From: TMP-86 sp964247385
GTDB lineage: Bacteria; Pseudomonadota; Gammaproteobacteria; Steroidobacterales; Steroidobacteraceae
Direction: 5' to 3'
Length of the DNA stretch: 64,000 nt
Assembly (NCBI GenBank): GCA_964247385.1
Contig: CAXTUB010000012.1
Location: 1 to 64,000 of the forward strand
The position numbers were made by a program, and so were the translations under genes. A model generated the notes under the pieces. That model saw only the letters and a program-made list of their open reading frames with translations. It made no database searches and was not told the DNA's origin. Position 1 is the stretch's first letter, and every line of letters starts with the position of its first letter. Below are positions 8,938 to 18,461 of the stretch, one piece after another.

Positions 8938-11396
8938 CGCGCCTGCCGGAAAGAACGCAAATCGTAGTGATTGGCGGCGGGATCATCGGAGCCTCAGTGC
9001 TTTATCATCTCGCAAAGAATGGCCTGAGCGACGTCGTGTTGTTGGAGCGGGACCGTTTCGCGAGCGGCACGACTTGGCATGCGGCGGGTATCGTCGGTCA
9101 ACTTCGCGACTCGAAAGCGCAGACTGAGCTTGCGCAGTACACGACGGCGCTGTTTCAGTCTCTGGAAGAAGAAACGGGTCAAGCGACGGGATATCGGGAG
9201 AACGGCTCGATCTCGGTCGCCTTGACGCAGACTCGGCTTGAGCTGATCAAGCGCAACATTTCGGCCTCGCGGCGAATGGGGGTGGAAGCCCGGTTTTTAT
9301 CCCCGGCGGAGCTCAAGGAAGTTTGGCCGCTGCTGCGCACGGATGATGTTCTTGGCGCGCAGTTTGTTCCGTCGAACGGTCAAGTCAATCCTCTGGATGT
9401 GACGACGGCCTTGATCAAGGGAGCCCGTCAACGTGGCGCCACGGCCTTCGAGAATGTGCCTGTCGAGAAGCTCTTGATCAGCGAGCGAAAAGTGATTGGC
9501 GTCAGAACCGCCGAAGGAGACATCGCCTGTGAGCGTGTGCTGCTCGCAGGGGGTATGTGGACTCATCGATTCGCGAAAGAATTCAACGTCGCGATACCGC
9601 TACATGCAGCGGAGCATTTCTACATTGTCACTGAACCGATTCCTGAGCTTTCTCGGAGCACCCCGATCCTGACCGTTGCCGAGGAGCGTGCTTATTACAA
9701 GGAGGATGCGGGTAAGCTCCTGGTAGGCGGTTTCGAAGCGCTCGGCAAGGCTTGGCCGAGCGCGGGAAGTGAAATTCCCCAGAAGTTTTCCTTTCAGGAA
9801 CTGCCGCCCGACATGGAGCAAATGGAGCCCATCCTTTCGCTCGCGTTCAATCGCGTCCCGGCACTGCAGAGCGCGGGAGTGCAGTTGTTCTTCTGCGGTC
9901 CCGAAAGTTTCACGCCGGACGGCCGCGCCTACATGGGGCCCGTCAGCGAAGTGCGCGGACTCTTTGTGAGCGCAGGCTTCAATTCGAACGGCATCCTTTC
10001 TTCGGGGGGCGCCGGCAAGGTGATGGCGCAATGGCTGCTCACAGATCTCCCACCAGTCAGCATGGGCCAGCTCCATGCGCAGCGGGCCATGCCGTTTCAG
10101 GCGAACACACGGTATTTGCGCGAGAGAATTCCGGAATCGGTCGGGATGCACATGACGTTGCATTGGCCCGGGCATCAATTTGCGACGGCGCGCGGCATAC
10201 GACACTTCCCGTTGCACGATCGACTGGTCAGCGCCGGCGCGGTAATGGGTGAGCGTGTGGGTTGGGAAGTGCCGCTGTACTTCGATGAGCCCGGCGCTCG
10301 ACTGCCGCATGAGCCAAGTTTCGGCCATCAAACGTGGTTTGCAAACGTGCAGGAAGAAAGTCGGGCGGCGCGAGATCACGCCGTGCTCATCGATCAATCC
10401 TGCTACGGCAAGCTATTGATTGCGGGCCGAGACGCTGAGAAGGCGCTCAATTACATCTCCGCGAACGATGTCGCGGTTCCCATCGGACGATCCGTCTATA
10501 CGCACTGGCTCAATGAGCGCGGCGGCGTCGAAGCCGATCTCACCATTACCCGGCTTGCGGATGACGAGTTTCTCGTCATCACGGGCCACCCCAGCCAGAT
10601 TCGAGATCGGGCGTGGTTCAGCGCCCGCGTCCGCAAGGAATGGAACGTGCAGTGCCACGACGTCACGGCAAATTACGCCATGCTCGCGCTCAGCGGACCT
10701 CGCTCGAGAGAGATTCTGCAGGCGCTCACCGATGCCGATGTCTCAAATGAAGCGTTTCCCTTTGGTAATGCTCGCTTGATTGATGTGGGCTTTGCGCGTT
10801 TATGGGTTTTGCGAAGGTCTTTCGTGGGCGAGCTCGGCTACGAGCTCTATCCAACCACCGAGTTCGCGCGGCACGTTTATGATGAGCTGCTCCGAGTCGG
10901 CACGCCGCTTCAACTTCGGCATGCGGGGTTCCTCACCATGAACCACTGTCGACTCGAGTCTGGGTTCGTTCATTTAGGACACGACGTTGGCGAGGATGAC
11001 ACCCCATTCGATGCGGGTCTGAAGTTTGCAGTCGCGATGGATAAGCCGGATTTCGTGGGCAAGGAGGCCCTGCGTCGCCAGCTTGCGGCCGGGCCGAATC
11101 AAGTGCGGTTGGTCAATGTGCGGCTCCGTTCCGCAACGCTCGAACGGGGACCCTACCTCCTGCGAAACGAGCCCATCTGGTCAGGCCGGGAATTGGTGGG
11201 CTATGTAACCTCCGGAGGCTGGGGCTTCAGGGTAGATGCTTCCCTCGGCATGGCATCCGTCAAACGAAGCGAAGGAGTGACCGCGGACTGGCTGGCTCGA
11301 GGAGACTTCGAAGTTGAAATCGCCAGTGAGCGTCATGGCGTGGAGCTGCAAATCCCAAGCTTCTACGATCCCAAGAAGCAGCGCCTCAGAAGCTGA
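8934..11396 (+). CDS. Dimethylglycine/sarcosine dehydrogenase-like flavoprotein with GcvT domain
   Basis: 820 residues. Residues 8-40 hold the FAD-binding G-G-G-I-I-G-A-S fold. His49 in G-T-T-W-H-A-A-G sits where dimethylglycine and sarcosine dehydrogenases bind FAD covalently. The DAO-type oxidoreductase domain runs to about 380, followed by a linker and a GcvT-like aminomethyltransferase domain from about 430 to the end, with the typical C-terminal strand V-G-Y-V-T-S-G-G-W-G. The family oxidatively removes methyl groups from tertiary or secondary amines, passing one-carbon units to tetrahydrofolate bound by GcvT. The substrate here is inferred only as an N-methyl amino compound. It is translationally coupled to the Tm-1-like gene, with 24 bases to the next. 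Confidence 0.9.
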   Translation: MTRLPERTQIVVIGGGIIGASVLYHLAKNGLSDVVLLERDRFASGTTWHAAGIVGQLRDSKAQTELAQYTTALFQSLEEETGQATGYRENGSISVALTQTRLELIKRNISASRRMGVEARFLSPAELKEVWPLLRTDDVLGAQFVPSNGQVNPLDVTTALIKGARQRGATAFENVPVEKLLISERKVIGVRTAEGDIACERVLLAGGMWTHRFAKEFNVAIPLHAAEHFYIVTEPIPELSRSTPILTVAEERAYYKEDAGKLLVGGFEALGKAWPSAGSEIPQKFSFQELPPDMEQMEPILSLAFNRVPALQSAGVQLFFCGPESFTPDGRAYMGPVSEVRGLFVSAGFNSNGILSSGGAGKVMAQWLLTDLPPVSMGQLHAQRAMPFQANTRYLRERIPESVGMHMTLHWPGHQFATARGIRHFPLHDRLVSAGAVMGERVGWEVPLYFDEPGARLPHEPSFGHQTWFANVQEESRAARDHAVLIDQSCYGKLLIAGRDAEKALNYISANDVAVPIGRSVYTHWLNERGGVEADLTITRLADDEFLVITGHPSQIRDRAWFSARVRKEWNVQCHDVTANYAMLALSGPRSREILQALTDADVSNEAFPFGNARLIDVGFARLWVLRRSFVGELGYELYPTTEFARHVYDELLRVGTPLQLRHAGFLTMNHCRLESGFVHLGHDVGEDDTPFDAGLKFAVAMDKPDFVGKEALRRQLAAGPNQVRLVNVRLRSATLERGPYLLRNEPIWSGRELVGYVTSGGWGFRVDASLGMASVKRSEGVTADWLARGDFEVEIASERHGVELQIPSFYDPKKQRLRS

Positions 11397-11420
11397 GATC
11401 GCGGCTCCAGCCGAGGTTAC

Positions 11421-13502
11421 ATGCGCGCTGAGCTCGCTCAACTCGTCGATCATCAATACCTGACGCTGTTCGAGCCGGTAAAAATCGGCCCGAAGGTTGC
11501 GCCAAATCGCTTTTTTGCAGTTGCGCATAGCCTTGGTATGGGCTACTCGCAGCCGCATGCCTCGGCAGCGTTGCGTGCCATGAAAGCCGAGGGCGGCTGG
11601 GGGGTGGTTTGCACCGGCGTCGTGGAGATCGACGAAACCACCGACATGATGGGCCATCAGAACGATCGGCTATGGGATGAGGATGATGTTGCGTGCCACC
11701 GTCTCACAACCGATGCCATCCACGTGCATGGCGCTCTTGCCGCGATTGAGCTCGCGCACTTAGGGCTTGGAGCCCGTAATCTCTTCAGTCGAGTACCCAT
11801 CCTGGGGCCTTCGAGCCTGAAGTGCACGTCGGCCTATGTGCCCTCGCAATCCGTCGAAATGACCTTGGAGGATATCAGCCGATTTCGCGCTGCGCACCGC
11901 GCAGCGGTGTCGCGCTCTATCGATGCGGGATACGACATCGTTTATGTTTATGCCGCCCATGATCGAGCGCTGCCGATGCATTTCCTTTCCGGTCGATACA
12001 ACACCAGGGAAGACCACTATGGAGGCTCGATCGAAAACCGCATGCGCCTGCTGCGCGAGCTCATCGAAGACACCATCGAAGAGGTGGCGGGTCGGGCCGC
12101 GGTTGCCGTGCGTTTCGCGGTGCATGATTTTTCCGGCACGCTCAGCCTGGAAGGGGAGGGCAGGCCTGTTCTTTCGGCGCTGGGAGAGCTTCCCGACCTG
12201 TGGGATGTCAACGTCAGCCCATGGTCGTTTGATTCCTCCACGGCTCGTTTTGACGACGAGGGGTGGCAAGAGCCTTACGTATCCTTCGTCAAAGGCTTGA
12301 CGAGTAAGCCCGTGGTGGGCGTGGGGAGGTTCACTTCGGCCGATGCGATGGTCTCGCAGATCAAACGCGGCATCATTGATTTCATCGGCGCTGCGCGTCC
12401 CTCCATTGCCGATCCGTTCTTACCGAATAAAATCCGGTCCGGTCTCATCGGCGAGATTCGCGAGTGCATCGGCTGCAATGTGTGCGCGTCCACCGAGATG
12501 TACGGTGTGCCGATCCGATGCACGCAAAATGCGGTGATCGGCGAGGAATGGCGTAAGGGTTGGCACCCGGAAAAAATTCCGCGCTTCGATGTTGAGTCGT
12601 CGGCGCTCGTCGTGGGAGCGGGTCCGGCCGGAATGGAAGCGGCGTTGAGCCTGGCGCGCCGAGGCCTGCACGTGACGTTGGTTGAATCGAGCGCGGAAAT
12701 AGGCGGACGCATCACTTGGGAATCGAGACTTCCGGGCTGCGCTTCATATGCGCGCGTTCGTGACTACCGTCTGAATCAGCTGCGGGTGATGCCTAACGTG
12801 ACCATCGCTTGCAATTCGCGTGTCACGGCGGATGACGTGCTGGAGTTTGGAGCGACGCACGTATTCATTGCGACCGGATCGAGCTGGCGGCGTGATGGCG
12901 TCGGTTCCGCCACGCCGGCGGGTATTCCAGGAATCGAGACCGCCGCTGCGGAGTGGCTTCTCACACCGGAGACGTTGATCGAGCGGATCTCGAGCAATCG
13001 CGCCATCACTGGCCCGGCTCTCGTGTATGACGATGATCATCACTACATGGGACATTCGATCGCGGAGCTGCTCAAGTCCCGCGGAATCGATGTCTTGCTG
13101 GTGACTCCGCTGGCCAACATTTCGCAATGGTCTTACTACACTCTGGAGCTCCGCCGCGTCGAGCAGCGCTTGGCGCGCGCCGGTATACCCATTCTTTGCA
13201 ATGATCGCATTGCCAAGATTTCAGGAAGCCGCGTTCGGTTGAGCTCCGATGCGCCGGGTTCATGGCGCGAGCTTGGGTGCCTGGTCTGCGTAACGCTGCG
13301 CACACCTTTGTCAGGACTGACCGCCGAGCTGCTGGCGCTCGAGCTTCGCTGGGCAGATCACGGAATTTCTTCCGTGCGCGGCATCGGCGACTCTGTGGCG
13401 CCCGGGACAGTGGCCGCCGCTGTCTATTCCGGAGCGCTCGCCTCGCGCGACCTGGGCGAGCCGTTCCCGGGCCGCTTCCGTCGGGAGCGTGTGATGCTGT
13501 GA
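11421..13502 (+). CDS. Trimethylamine dehydrogenase-like FMN/4Fe-4S oxidoreductase
   Basis: 693 residues, collinear with trimethylamine/dimethylamine dehydrogenases. An old-yellow-enzyme TIM barrel (1-340) is followed by a 4Fe-4S motif with Cys349, 352, 355 and 367 and the flanking C-T-Q-N and G-W-H-P-E-K typical of the family. A dinucleotide-binding module starts at V-V-G-A-G-P-A-G-M-E-A. The active-site V-Y-A-A-H stretch and the S-F-D-S-S-T-A-R-F region with the expected Asp are kept. Where trimethylamine dehydrogenase has Cys30 carrying covalent FMN, this protein has Ser37 (V-A-H-S-L-G), so FMN should be non-covalent. Electrons would normally go to an electron-transfer flavoprotein, which is not in the window. 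It probably demethylates or deaminates an amine. Confidence 0.88.
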   Translation: MRAELAQLVDHQYLTLFEPVKIGPKVAPNRFFAVAHSLGMGYSQPHASAALRAMKAEGGWGVVCTGVVEIDETTDMMGHQNDRLWDEDDVACHRLTTDAIHVHGALAAIELAHLGLGARNLFSRVPILGPSSLKCTSAYVPSQSVEMTLEDISRFRAAHRAAVSRSIDAGYDIVYVYAAHDRALPMHFLSGRYNTREDHYGGSIENRMRLLRELIEDTIEEVAGRAAVAVRFAVHDFSGTLSLEGEGRPVLSALGELPDLWDVNVSPWSFDSSTARFDDEGWQEPYVSFVKGLTSKPVVGVGRFTSADAMVSQIKRGIIDFIGAARPSIADPFLPNKIRSGLIGEIRECIGCNVCASTEMYGVPIRCTQNAVIGEEWRKGWHPEKIPRFDVESSALVVGAGPAGMEAALSLARRGLHVTLVESSAEIGGRITWESRLPGCASYARVRDYRLNQLRVMPNVTIACNSRVTADDVLEFGATHVFIATGSSWRRDGVGSATPAGIPGIETAAAEWLLTPETLIERISSNRAITGPALVYDDDHHYMGHSIAELLKSRGIDVLLVTPLANISQWSYYTLELRRVEQRLARAGIPILCNDRIAKISGSRVRLSSDAPGSWRELGCLVCVTLRTPLSGLTAELLALELRWADHGISSVRGIGDSVAPGTVAAAVYSGALASRDLGEPFPGRFRRERVML

Positions 13503-13503
13503 T

Positions 13504-13537
13504 GCGTGGTTGCAAGAGAGGCGTGGTTGCAAGAGAG
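13504..13537. repeat. 17-bp tandem duplication in the gap before the ALDH gene
   Basis: Two exact copies of a 17-base unit (13504-13520 and 13521-13537), starting two bases after the upstream stop codon. It lengthens the leader between two genes of the operon and creates a spurious in-frame GTG at 13506. Confidence 0.8.
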
Positions 13538-13598
13538 GCGAAGGATGCGCCATCAATTGCAACACGCCGACCAACACGGTAAGGTGTCGCCAAGTCAC

Positions 13599-15056
13599 AT
13601 GACTTTTTTACAGTCAACCATGACATACCCCAAGCTCTCTCTGTACATCAATGGCCATTGGGTCGAGTCCACGAGCAGTGGAAGTTTGCCGGTCGTCAAT
13701 CCGGCCAACGAATCTGAGTTAGGCCGTTTGCCCATCGCGGGTGAAGGCGAAATCGCCGCAGCGGTCGCGGCGGCTCAAGGCGGCTTTGCGAAATGGTCGC
13801 GGATGCTGCCCATTGAGAGGTATCGCATCATGACTGCCGCAACCCGCTTGCTGCGTCAGCGGGCCGACCATATCGCGGAGATTCTCACGACGGAACAAGG
13901 GAAGCCGTTAGCGGAGTCGAAGCGTGAGGTTCTGCTGGCTGCAGACATCATCGACTTTTTGGCCGAAGAGGCCAAGCGATTGCCGATCCGAGGCGTGCCC
14001 GCGCGAACTCCAGGCATCATCTCGCAGACCGTGCACAGGGTGCCCGTCGGTCTCGTCGCCGCCTTCACACCTTGGAATTTTCCTGCCAACCTCCCGGCCC
14101 GCAAAATTGGCGGAGCACTCGCGGCGGGATGCAGCGTGATTTTAAAGCCTGCTGAAGAGACTCCTGGCACGGCTCTGGAAATCGCGCGAGCATTTGCAGA
14201 TTCGGATTTGCCTCCGGGCGTGCTCAACCTGGTGGCCGGCCGGCCGGCTGAGATTTCACGAGCGCTCATCGAAGATCCACGGATCGCAAAAGTTTCTTTC
14301 ACGGGGTCGGTTCCGGTGGGAAGGCAGCTGGGCGCACTGGCATCGAGGCACCTCAAGCGGTACACCGCAGAGCTCGGCGGTCATGCTCCGGTGATCATTG
14401 GGCCCGACATCAACCCCGATTCAGTTGCACCGGTGTGCGTTGCCGGAAAGTTCAGAAACGCGGGCCAAGTGTGCGCCTCGCCGATCCGATTCTTGGTCTC
14501 GCGCTCCTCTGTAGATCGATTCCGCGATGCATTCGTCGCGGGCGCCAAAGCGCTCAGAGTAGGTGCGGGCGTCGACCCGGCCACTCAAATGGGGCCGCTC
14601 ATTCACGAGCGCCGGATGAAAGATATTCTCGATTTCGTCGCCGACGCACGCGCGCACGGTGGCCAAGTATTGTGTGGCGGAACGCGGCTCGGCGAGCGAG
14701 GCTTCTTCGTCAGCCCAACCGTCATCGAGGGGGCGTCTGCAACGGCGCGCGTACAGAGCGAGGAACCGTTCGGCCCCATTGCCTTGATCGATGCGTACGA
14801 TGACGTCGAAGAGGCGATACAGCGCGCAAACTCCGTTCAGTACGGTTTGGCGGCCTACGCGTTCACTCATGACTTGGCCCTTGCTCACCGCTTCCAGGAA
14901 GAGCTGCAGGCTGGCATGGTGGGTATCAATCATTTCGGCATATCTCAACCCGAGACGCCCTTTGGTGGAGTGAAGGACAGTGGGTTTGGATCTGAAAGCG
15001 GCCTGGAAGGCCTGCTGGCCTACACCGATGTAAAGCTTGTGAGCGTTGCCGCGTGA
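13599..15056 (+). CDS. NAD(P)-dependent aldehyde dehydrogenase (succinate-semialdehyde dehydrogenase-like)
   Basis: About 485 residues from ATG 13599; ATG 13620 is also possible, and a GTG at 13506 inside a tandem repeat is unlikely. Family motifs are T-P-W-N-F-P-A, S-F-T-G-S-V-P-V-G-R, the catalytic Glu in A-E-L-G-G-H-A, and Cys in N-A-G-Q-V-C-A-S. The Q-V-C-A and E-L-G-G-H-A-P versions resemble the GabD/succinate-semialdehyde branch. In this operon it would oxidise the semialdehyde released by one of the two aminotransferases. Its stop overlaps the start of the HAD gene (GTGA at 15053). Confidence 0.9.
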   Translation: MTFLQSTMTYPKLSLYINGHWVESTSSGSLPVVNPANESELGRLPIAGEGEIAAAVAAAQGGFAKWSRMLPIERYRIMTAATRLLRQRADHIAEILTTEQGKPLAESKREVLLAADIIDFLAEEAKRLPIRGVPARTPGIISQTVHRVPVGLVAAFTPWNFPANLPARKIGGALAAGCSVILKPAEETPGTALEIARAFADSDLPPGVLNLVAGRPAEISRALIEDPRIAKVSFTGSVPVGRQLGALASRHLKRYTAELGGHAPVIIGPDINPDSVAPVCVAGKFRNAGQVCASPIRFLVSRSSVDRFRDAFVAGAKALRVGAGVDPATQMGPLIHERRMKDILDFVADARAHGGQVLCGGTRLGERGFFVSPTVIEGASATARVQSEEPFGPIALIDAYDDVEEAIQRANSVQYGLAAYAFTHDLALAHRFQEELQAGMVGINHFGISQPETPFGGVKDSGFGSESGLEGLLAYTDVKLVSVAA

Positions 15057-15721
15057 CCGCGCCGCGAGCTCTTCTGCTCGACTTTGGCAGTGTCGTCGGT
15101 ATTTCAGTGTTCGAGCGGCATCGTGACACGGAAAAGGCACTGGGCCTTGCAGAGAATGCTCTCAAATGGCAAGGCGCAATGAATCCCGAGACCGACTCTC
15201 TATGGCGGCAGATGCAGCGGGACGAGATTTCGGAGCGAGACTACTGGGCGATCCGAGCTCGAGAAGTCGGAACCGCGGTGGGCGAGCCTGACTGGGACGT
15301 GACCACTTTCCTTCGGCGCACCCGACAAGCAGAGCCCGAAGCTGTGATTCGCAAGGAAATGCGCGGCCTGATCAGCGAAGCGCGCAACCGCGGTATTCGA
15401 CTCGGCATCTTGTCCAACGAACTGGAGCTGTTCTATGGCGCCGACCTGCTGGGGCGCATGAATATTTTGCAAGAATTCGATGCAATCGTTGACGCCAGCA
15501 CGACCGGAATACTGAAGCCAGAACCGCGAGCCTACGAGTTGGCGATCGAGCAACTGCGCGTGCCCGCAGGCGAGATTCTGTTCGTGGATGACCAGCATCG
15601 CAACATTGTCGGAGGGGTCAAGGCCGGGTTGCAGACTCACTATTTCGATCTTCGCGACGTGAGCGGTAATCTCGAAGCCATTGCGGCGCGACTGCGTCTT
15701 TCGCAGAGGTACTTTGCATGA
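15053..15721 (+). CDS. HAD-superfamily hydrolase
   Basis: 222 residues from a GTG that overlaps the preceding TGA. Motif I is L-L-L-D-F-G-S-V, keeping the nucleophile Asp but with Gly in place of the second Asp, as in the DFGGV-type subgroup. Motif II is L-G-I-L-S-N-E, motif III Lys lies in I-L-K-P-E-P-R-A-Y, and motif IV is L-F-V-D-D-Q-H-R-N. The helical cap between motifs I and II fits the HAD-IA type (phosphatases, haloacid dehalogenases, the epoxide hydrolase N-terminal domain). The substrate cannot be told. Its place in the operon suggests a phosphatase acting on an intermediate or a house-cleaning role. Confidence 0.8.
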   Translation: MTAPRALLLDFGSVVGISVFERHRDTEKALGLAENALKWQGAMNPETDSLWRQMQRDEISERDYWAIRAREVGTAVGEPDWDVTTFLRRTRQAEPEAVIRKEMRGLISEARNRGIRLGILSNELELFYGADLLGRMNILQEFDAIVDASTTGILKPEPRAYELAIEQLRVPAGEILFVDDQHRNIVGGVKAGLQTHYFDLRDVSGNLEAIAARLRLSQRYFA

Positions 15722-17088
15722 GCAAGATGTCGATCGCCGAACTGAAAGAGGCGAACGCTCGCAGCCTGTGGCATCCCATGGCTCATCCCAAATCGATGAG
15801 GGCGACCCCGCCGGACATCATTGTCCGTGGCGAGGGCAGTTGGATCTGGGACATCGATGGGAAACGTCTCGTCGATGGAGTTGCTGGATTGTGGACGGTC
15901 AATCTCGGCTTTGGGCGTCGTGAGATTCGCGATGCAATTATTGAACAGCTCGATGAGCTGGCCTATTTCAACGTGTTCAGAGGCACCACACACCCTCGCG
16001 CGATCGAGCTCTCTGAACGCGTCGTTCAATTGATGAAGCCGGATGGAGTCAGCGCGGTGTTTTTCAGCAATGGCGGCTCGGATGCGGTTGAGGGTGCGCT
16101 GAAGCTGGCCCGTCAATACTGGAAAATCCGCGGAGAGGTGGATCGCACCAAGTTCATCTCCCTTCGGCAGGGATATCACGGGGTGCATTTCGGCGGCATG
16201 AGCGTCAACGGAAACACGAACTTCCGCCGGCCTTACGAGCCGCTCCTGCCGGGCTGTTTTCACGTAGACACTCCTTGGGTGTATCGAAATCCCTATACCA
16301 AAGATCCCATGCGCCTGGGCGAGATATGCGCTGAGCTGCTCGATCGCGAAATCAGTTTCCAGGGACCGGACACAGTGGCCGCCTTCATTGCAGAGCCGGT
16401 CCAGGGCGCCGGTGGCGTCATCGTGCCGCCGCCGAATTATTGGCCCCTGATACGGCAAGTGTGCGACAAGCATCGCGTTCTGTTGATTGCGGACGAAGTC
16501 GTCACCGGATTTGGACGCACGGGCCAGTTGTTTGGAACTCGCCTATGGGGAGTCCAGGCCGATATGTGGTGTCTTGCCAAGGGCATCTCCGCCGGTTACG
16601 TGCCGCTTGGAGCAACGGCGCTCTCAGAGCGTGTGGCTCAGGTGTTTGCTGATTCCGACCCGGCGCTCGGCACCATCACCCATGGCTACACGTTCAGCGC
16701 GCACCCCGTGGCTGCGGCGGCAGGGCTCGCTGCGCTCGACATCTTGGCGCGGGAGGATATCGTCGGCAACGCGGCGCGTGAGGGCAAGTACCTCAACGAT
16801 CGTTTGGCGGATATTGCGCGCCGGTCGAAGCTCGTGGGCGATGCACGCGGCGTGGGCCTCATGGCTTGCTTGGAGCTGGTCGCAGACAAAGCGACCGGCA
16901 AACCGCTTCCACGCGGCGCTGCGGTGGTCAATCAGGTAGCAAGAGAAGCCTATGCGCGCGGAGCGATGGTGAGAACCTCGGGTGGAAACATCATCTTGTC
17001 GCCGGCGCTGACCATCGAGCGCAAACAGGTGGAGCTCTTATGCGATGCGCTTGAACAGGCGATCTTTGCTGCGGAGAGATCAGCATGA
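15718..17088 (+). CDS. Class-III omega-aminotransferase
   Basis: 456 residues, PLP fold-type I class III. The gene starts with an ATG that overlaps the upstream TGA. Visible are N-G-G-S-D-A-V-E-G-A-L-K near 120, the PLP-contacting I-A-D-E-V-V-T-G-F-G-R-T-G, and the Schiff-base Lys in C-L-A-K-G-I-S-A-G-Y. The sequence resembles beta-alanine/omega-amino acid:pyruvate transaminases, which turn a terminal amine into a semialdehyde. That product would feed the ALDH of the same operon. Coupled by ATGA overlaps on both sides. Confidence 0.9.
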   Translation: MSKMSIAELKEANARSLWHPMAHPKSMRATPPDIIVRGEGSWIWDIDGKRLVDGVAGLWTVNLGFGRREIRDAIIEQLDELAYFNVFRGTTHPRAIELSERVVQLMKPDGVSAVFFSNGGSDAVEGALKLARQYWKIRGEVDRTKFISLRQGYHGVHFGGMSVNGNTNFRRPYEPLLPGCFHVDTPWVYRNPYTKDPMRLGEICAELLDREISFQGPDTVAAFIAEPVQGAGGVIVPPPNYWPLIRQVCDKHRVLLIADEVVTGFGRTGQLFGTRLWGVQADMWCLAKGISAGYVPLGATALSERVAQVFADSDPALGTITHGYTFSAHPVAAAAGLAALDILAREDIVGNAAREGKYLNDRLADIARRSKLVGDARGVGLMACLELVADKATGKPLPRGAAVVNQVAREAYARGAMVRTSGGNIILSPALTIERKQVELLCDALEQAIFAAERSA

Positions 17089-18455
17089 GCGGTGGTGGAA
17101 AGTTGGGCGTATGGCAGCTCTTCGGAGCGGCCATCGGGGTCATCGTTGCGCAGATCAGCATGATTTCGCTGACGCAGGGCGTCGGCATCGGTGGCTGGGG
17201 TTTCCTTGTAGCGATGACTCTTGCCTTTCTCATCGCTTGTGCGAATGCGATGGCATACGCCGAGATGGCTCTCATGATGCCGAGCGCCGGAAGCCTGAGC
17301 CGCTATGCAGAAGTCGCGCTTGGGGATTTTCCTGCGATTCTTCTGGTATTTGCTGGTTACATCGCTCCGGCGATTTTTGGACTGCCCGCTGAGCTCATTC
17401 TTGCGGATCGTATTCTGAGTGCATCCATTCCGCTGCACGTGCCGGCTTTCACTTGGCCGGTACTCATCGTGGTGGTCTTCACGGCACTCAACATTTTTGG
17501 CACGGATCTTTTTGCGCGAGTGCAGACGGCGCTGAGTTTCATGGTGCTCATCTTCTTGGTGACGACCGGGCTGGTCGCCTTGTCCGGTCACGCCGCCTCT
17601 CCCGCCTTCAACAATGCACAGGAAGGATTTTCCAATCTCGCGCATAGCCCTTCTATTCTGAGCATGGTGGCGTTGGCATTTTGGGTGTTCGTTGGCTCGG
17701 AGTTTGTAACCCCTCTGGTGCCCGAGGCGAGCAATGCAAACCGCGATCTGCCCAAGGCAATGGTCGGCGGCCTGATCACCATCTTCATTGCTCAGATATT
17801 ATTTGCATTGGGCAGCGCGTTCGTATTGCCGCGCGAGCAGGTCGTGTTTTCAGTCACCCCCCATTGGGATTACGCCATCGCCACCTATGGACCATCCGCA
17901 CGAATCTGGTTCGCCGCGCTCGCCCTGATTGCAACTGCAAGCCTGATTAACACCGTCGTGGCATCCATCCCTCGAATGTTATGGGGGATGGCGCAAAATG
18001 GCCAAGTGTTCCCGATTTTTAAATATCTCCACCCGCGCTTCAAGACTCCGATCGTGGGAATTTTGTTCGTGGGGTGCCTGCCGCTCGTTGGGCTGTGGTG
18101 GACACACGGAGACGCTCAGTCGATTTTGCCGCAGATGGTGGCCGCCTCGGTCGCTTGGCTGTTGGCTTATGTTCTGGCGCAAGTATCGCTCGTGATACTG
18201 CGCCGCCGCTATCCCAACGCGCCTCGCGCATTTCGGATGCCGGGATCCCCGGTGATTCCGGTTTTGGCGATTCTCGGAATGCTCTATGTCATTGCTCATA
18301 GTGCGCCGACACCGGAGATGGCCCCACAAATCGCTAAATATGCGATTGCCGTCTTGGCCCTCTTTGCCCTCGTAGGTGCCGTCTGGGTAAAGTTCGTGAT
18401 GCATCGACGACTGTTTCAACCCAGGCCACTCGATGCTGCGCGCGGAGCCGCGTAG
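17085..18455 (+). CDS. APC-family amino acid/amine permease
   Basis: 456 residues with about 12 hydrophobic helices. TM1 begins L-G-V-W-Q-L-F-G-A-A-I-G-V, matching the discontinuous first helix of the amino acid-polyamine-organocation superfamily, and V-G-S-E-F-V-T-P-L-V-P-E in TM6 is the typical helix break. It is an inner-membrane secondary transporter. Being embedded in the operon with ATGA coupling upstream and 6 bases downstream, it very likely imports the substrate of this pathway. Confidence 0.9.
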   Translation: MSGGGKLGVWQLFGAAIGVIVAQISMISLTQGVGIGGWGFLVAMTLAFLIACANAMAYAEMALMMPSAGSLSRYAEVALGDFPAILLVFAGYIAPAIFGLPAELILADRILSASIPLHVPAFTWPVLIVVVFTALNIFGTDLFARVQTALSFMVLIFLVTTGLVALSGHAASPAFNNAQEGFSNLAHSPSILSMVALAFWVFVGSEFVTPLVPEASNANRDLPKAMVGGLITIFIAQILFALGSAFVLPREQVVFSVTPHWDYAIATYGPSARIWFAALALIATASLINTVVASIPRMLWGMAQNGQVFPIFKYLHPRFKTPIVGILFVGCLPLVGLWWTHGDAQSILPQMVAASVAWLLAYVLAQVSLVILRRRYPNAPRAFRMPGSPVIPVLAILGMLYVIAHSAPTPEMAPQIAKYAIAVLALFALVGAVWVKFVMHRRLFQPRPLDAARGAA

Positions 18456-18461
18456 GCGCCT

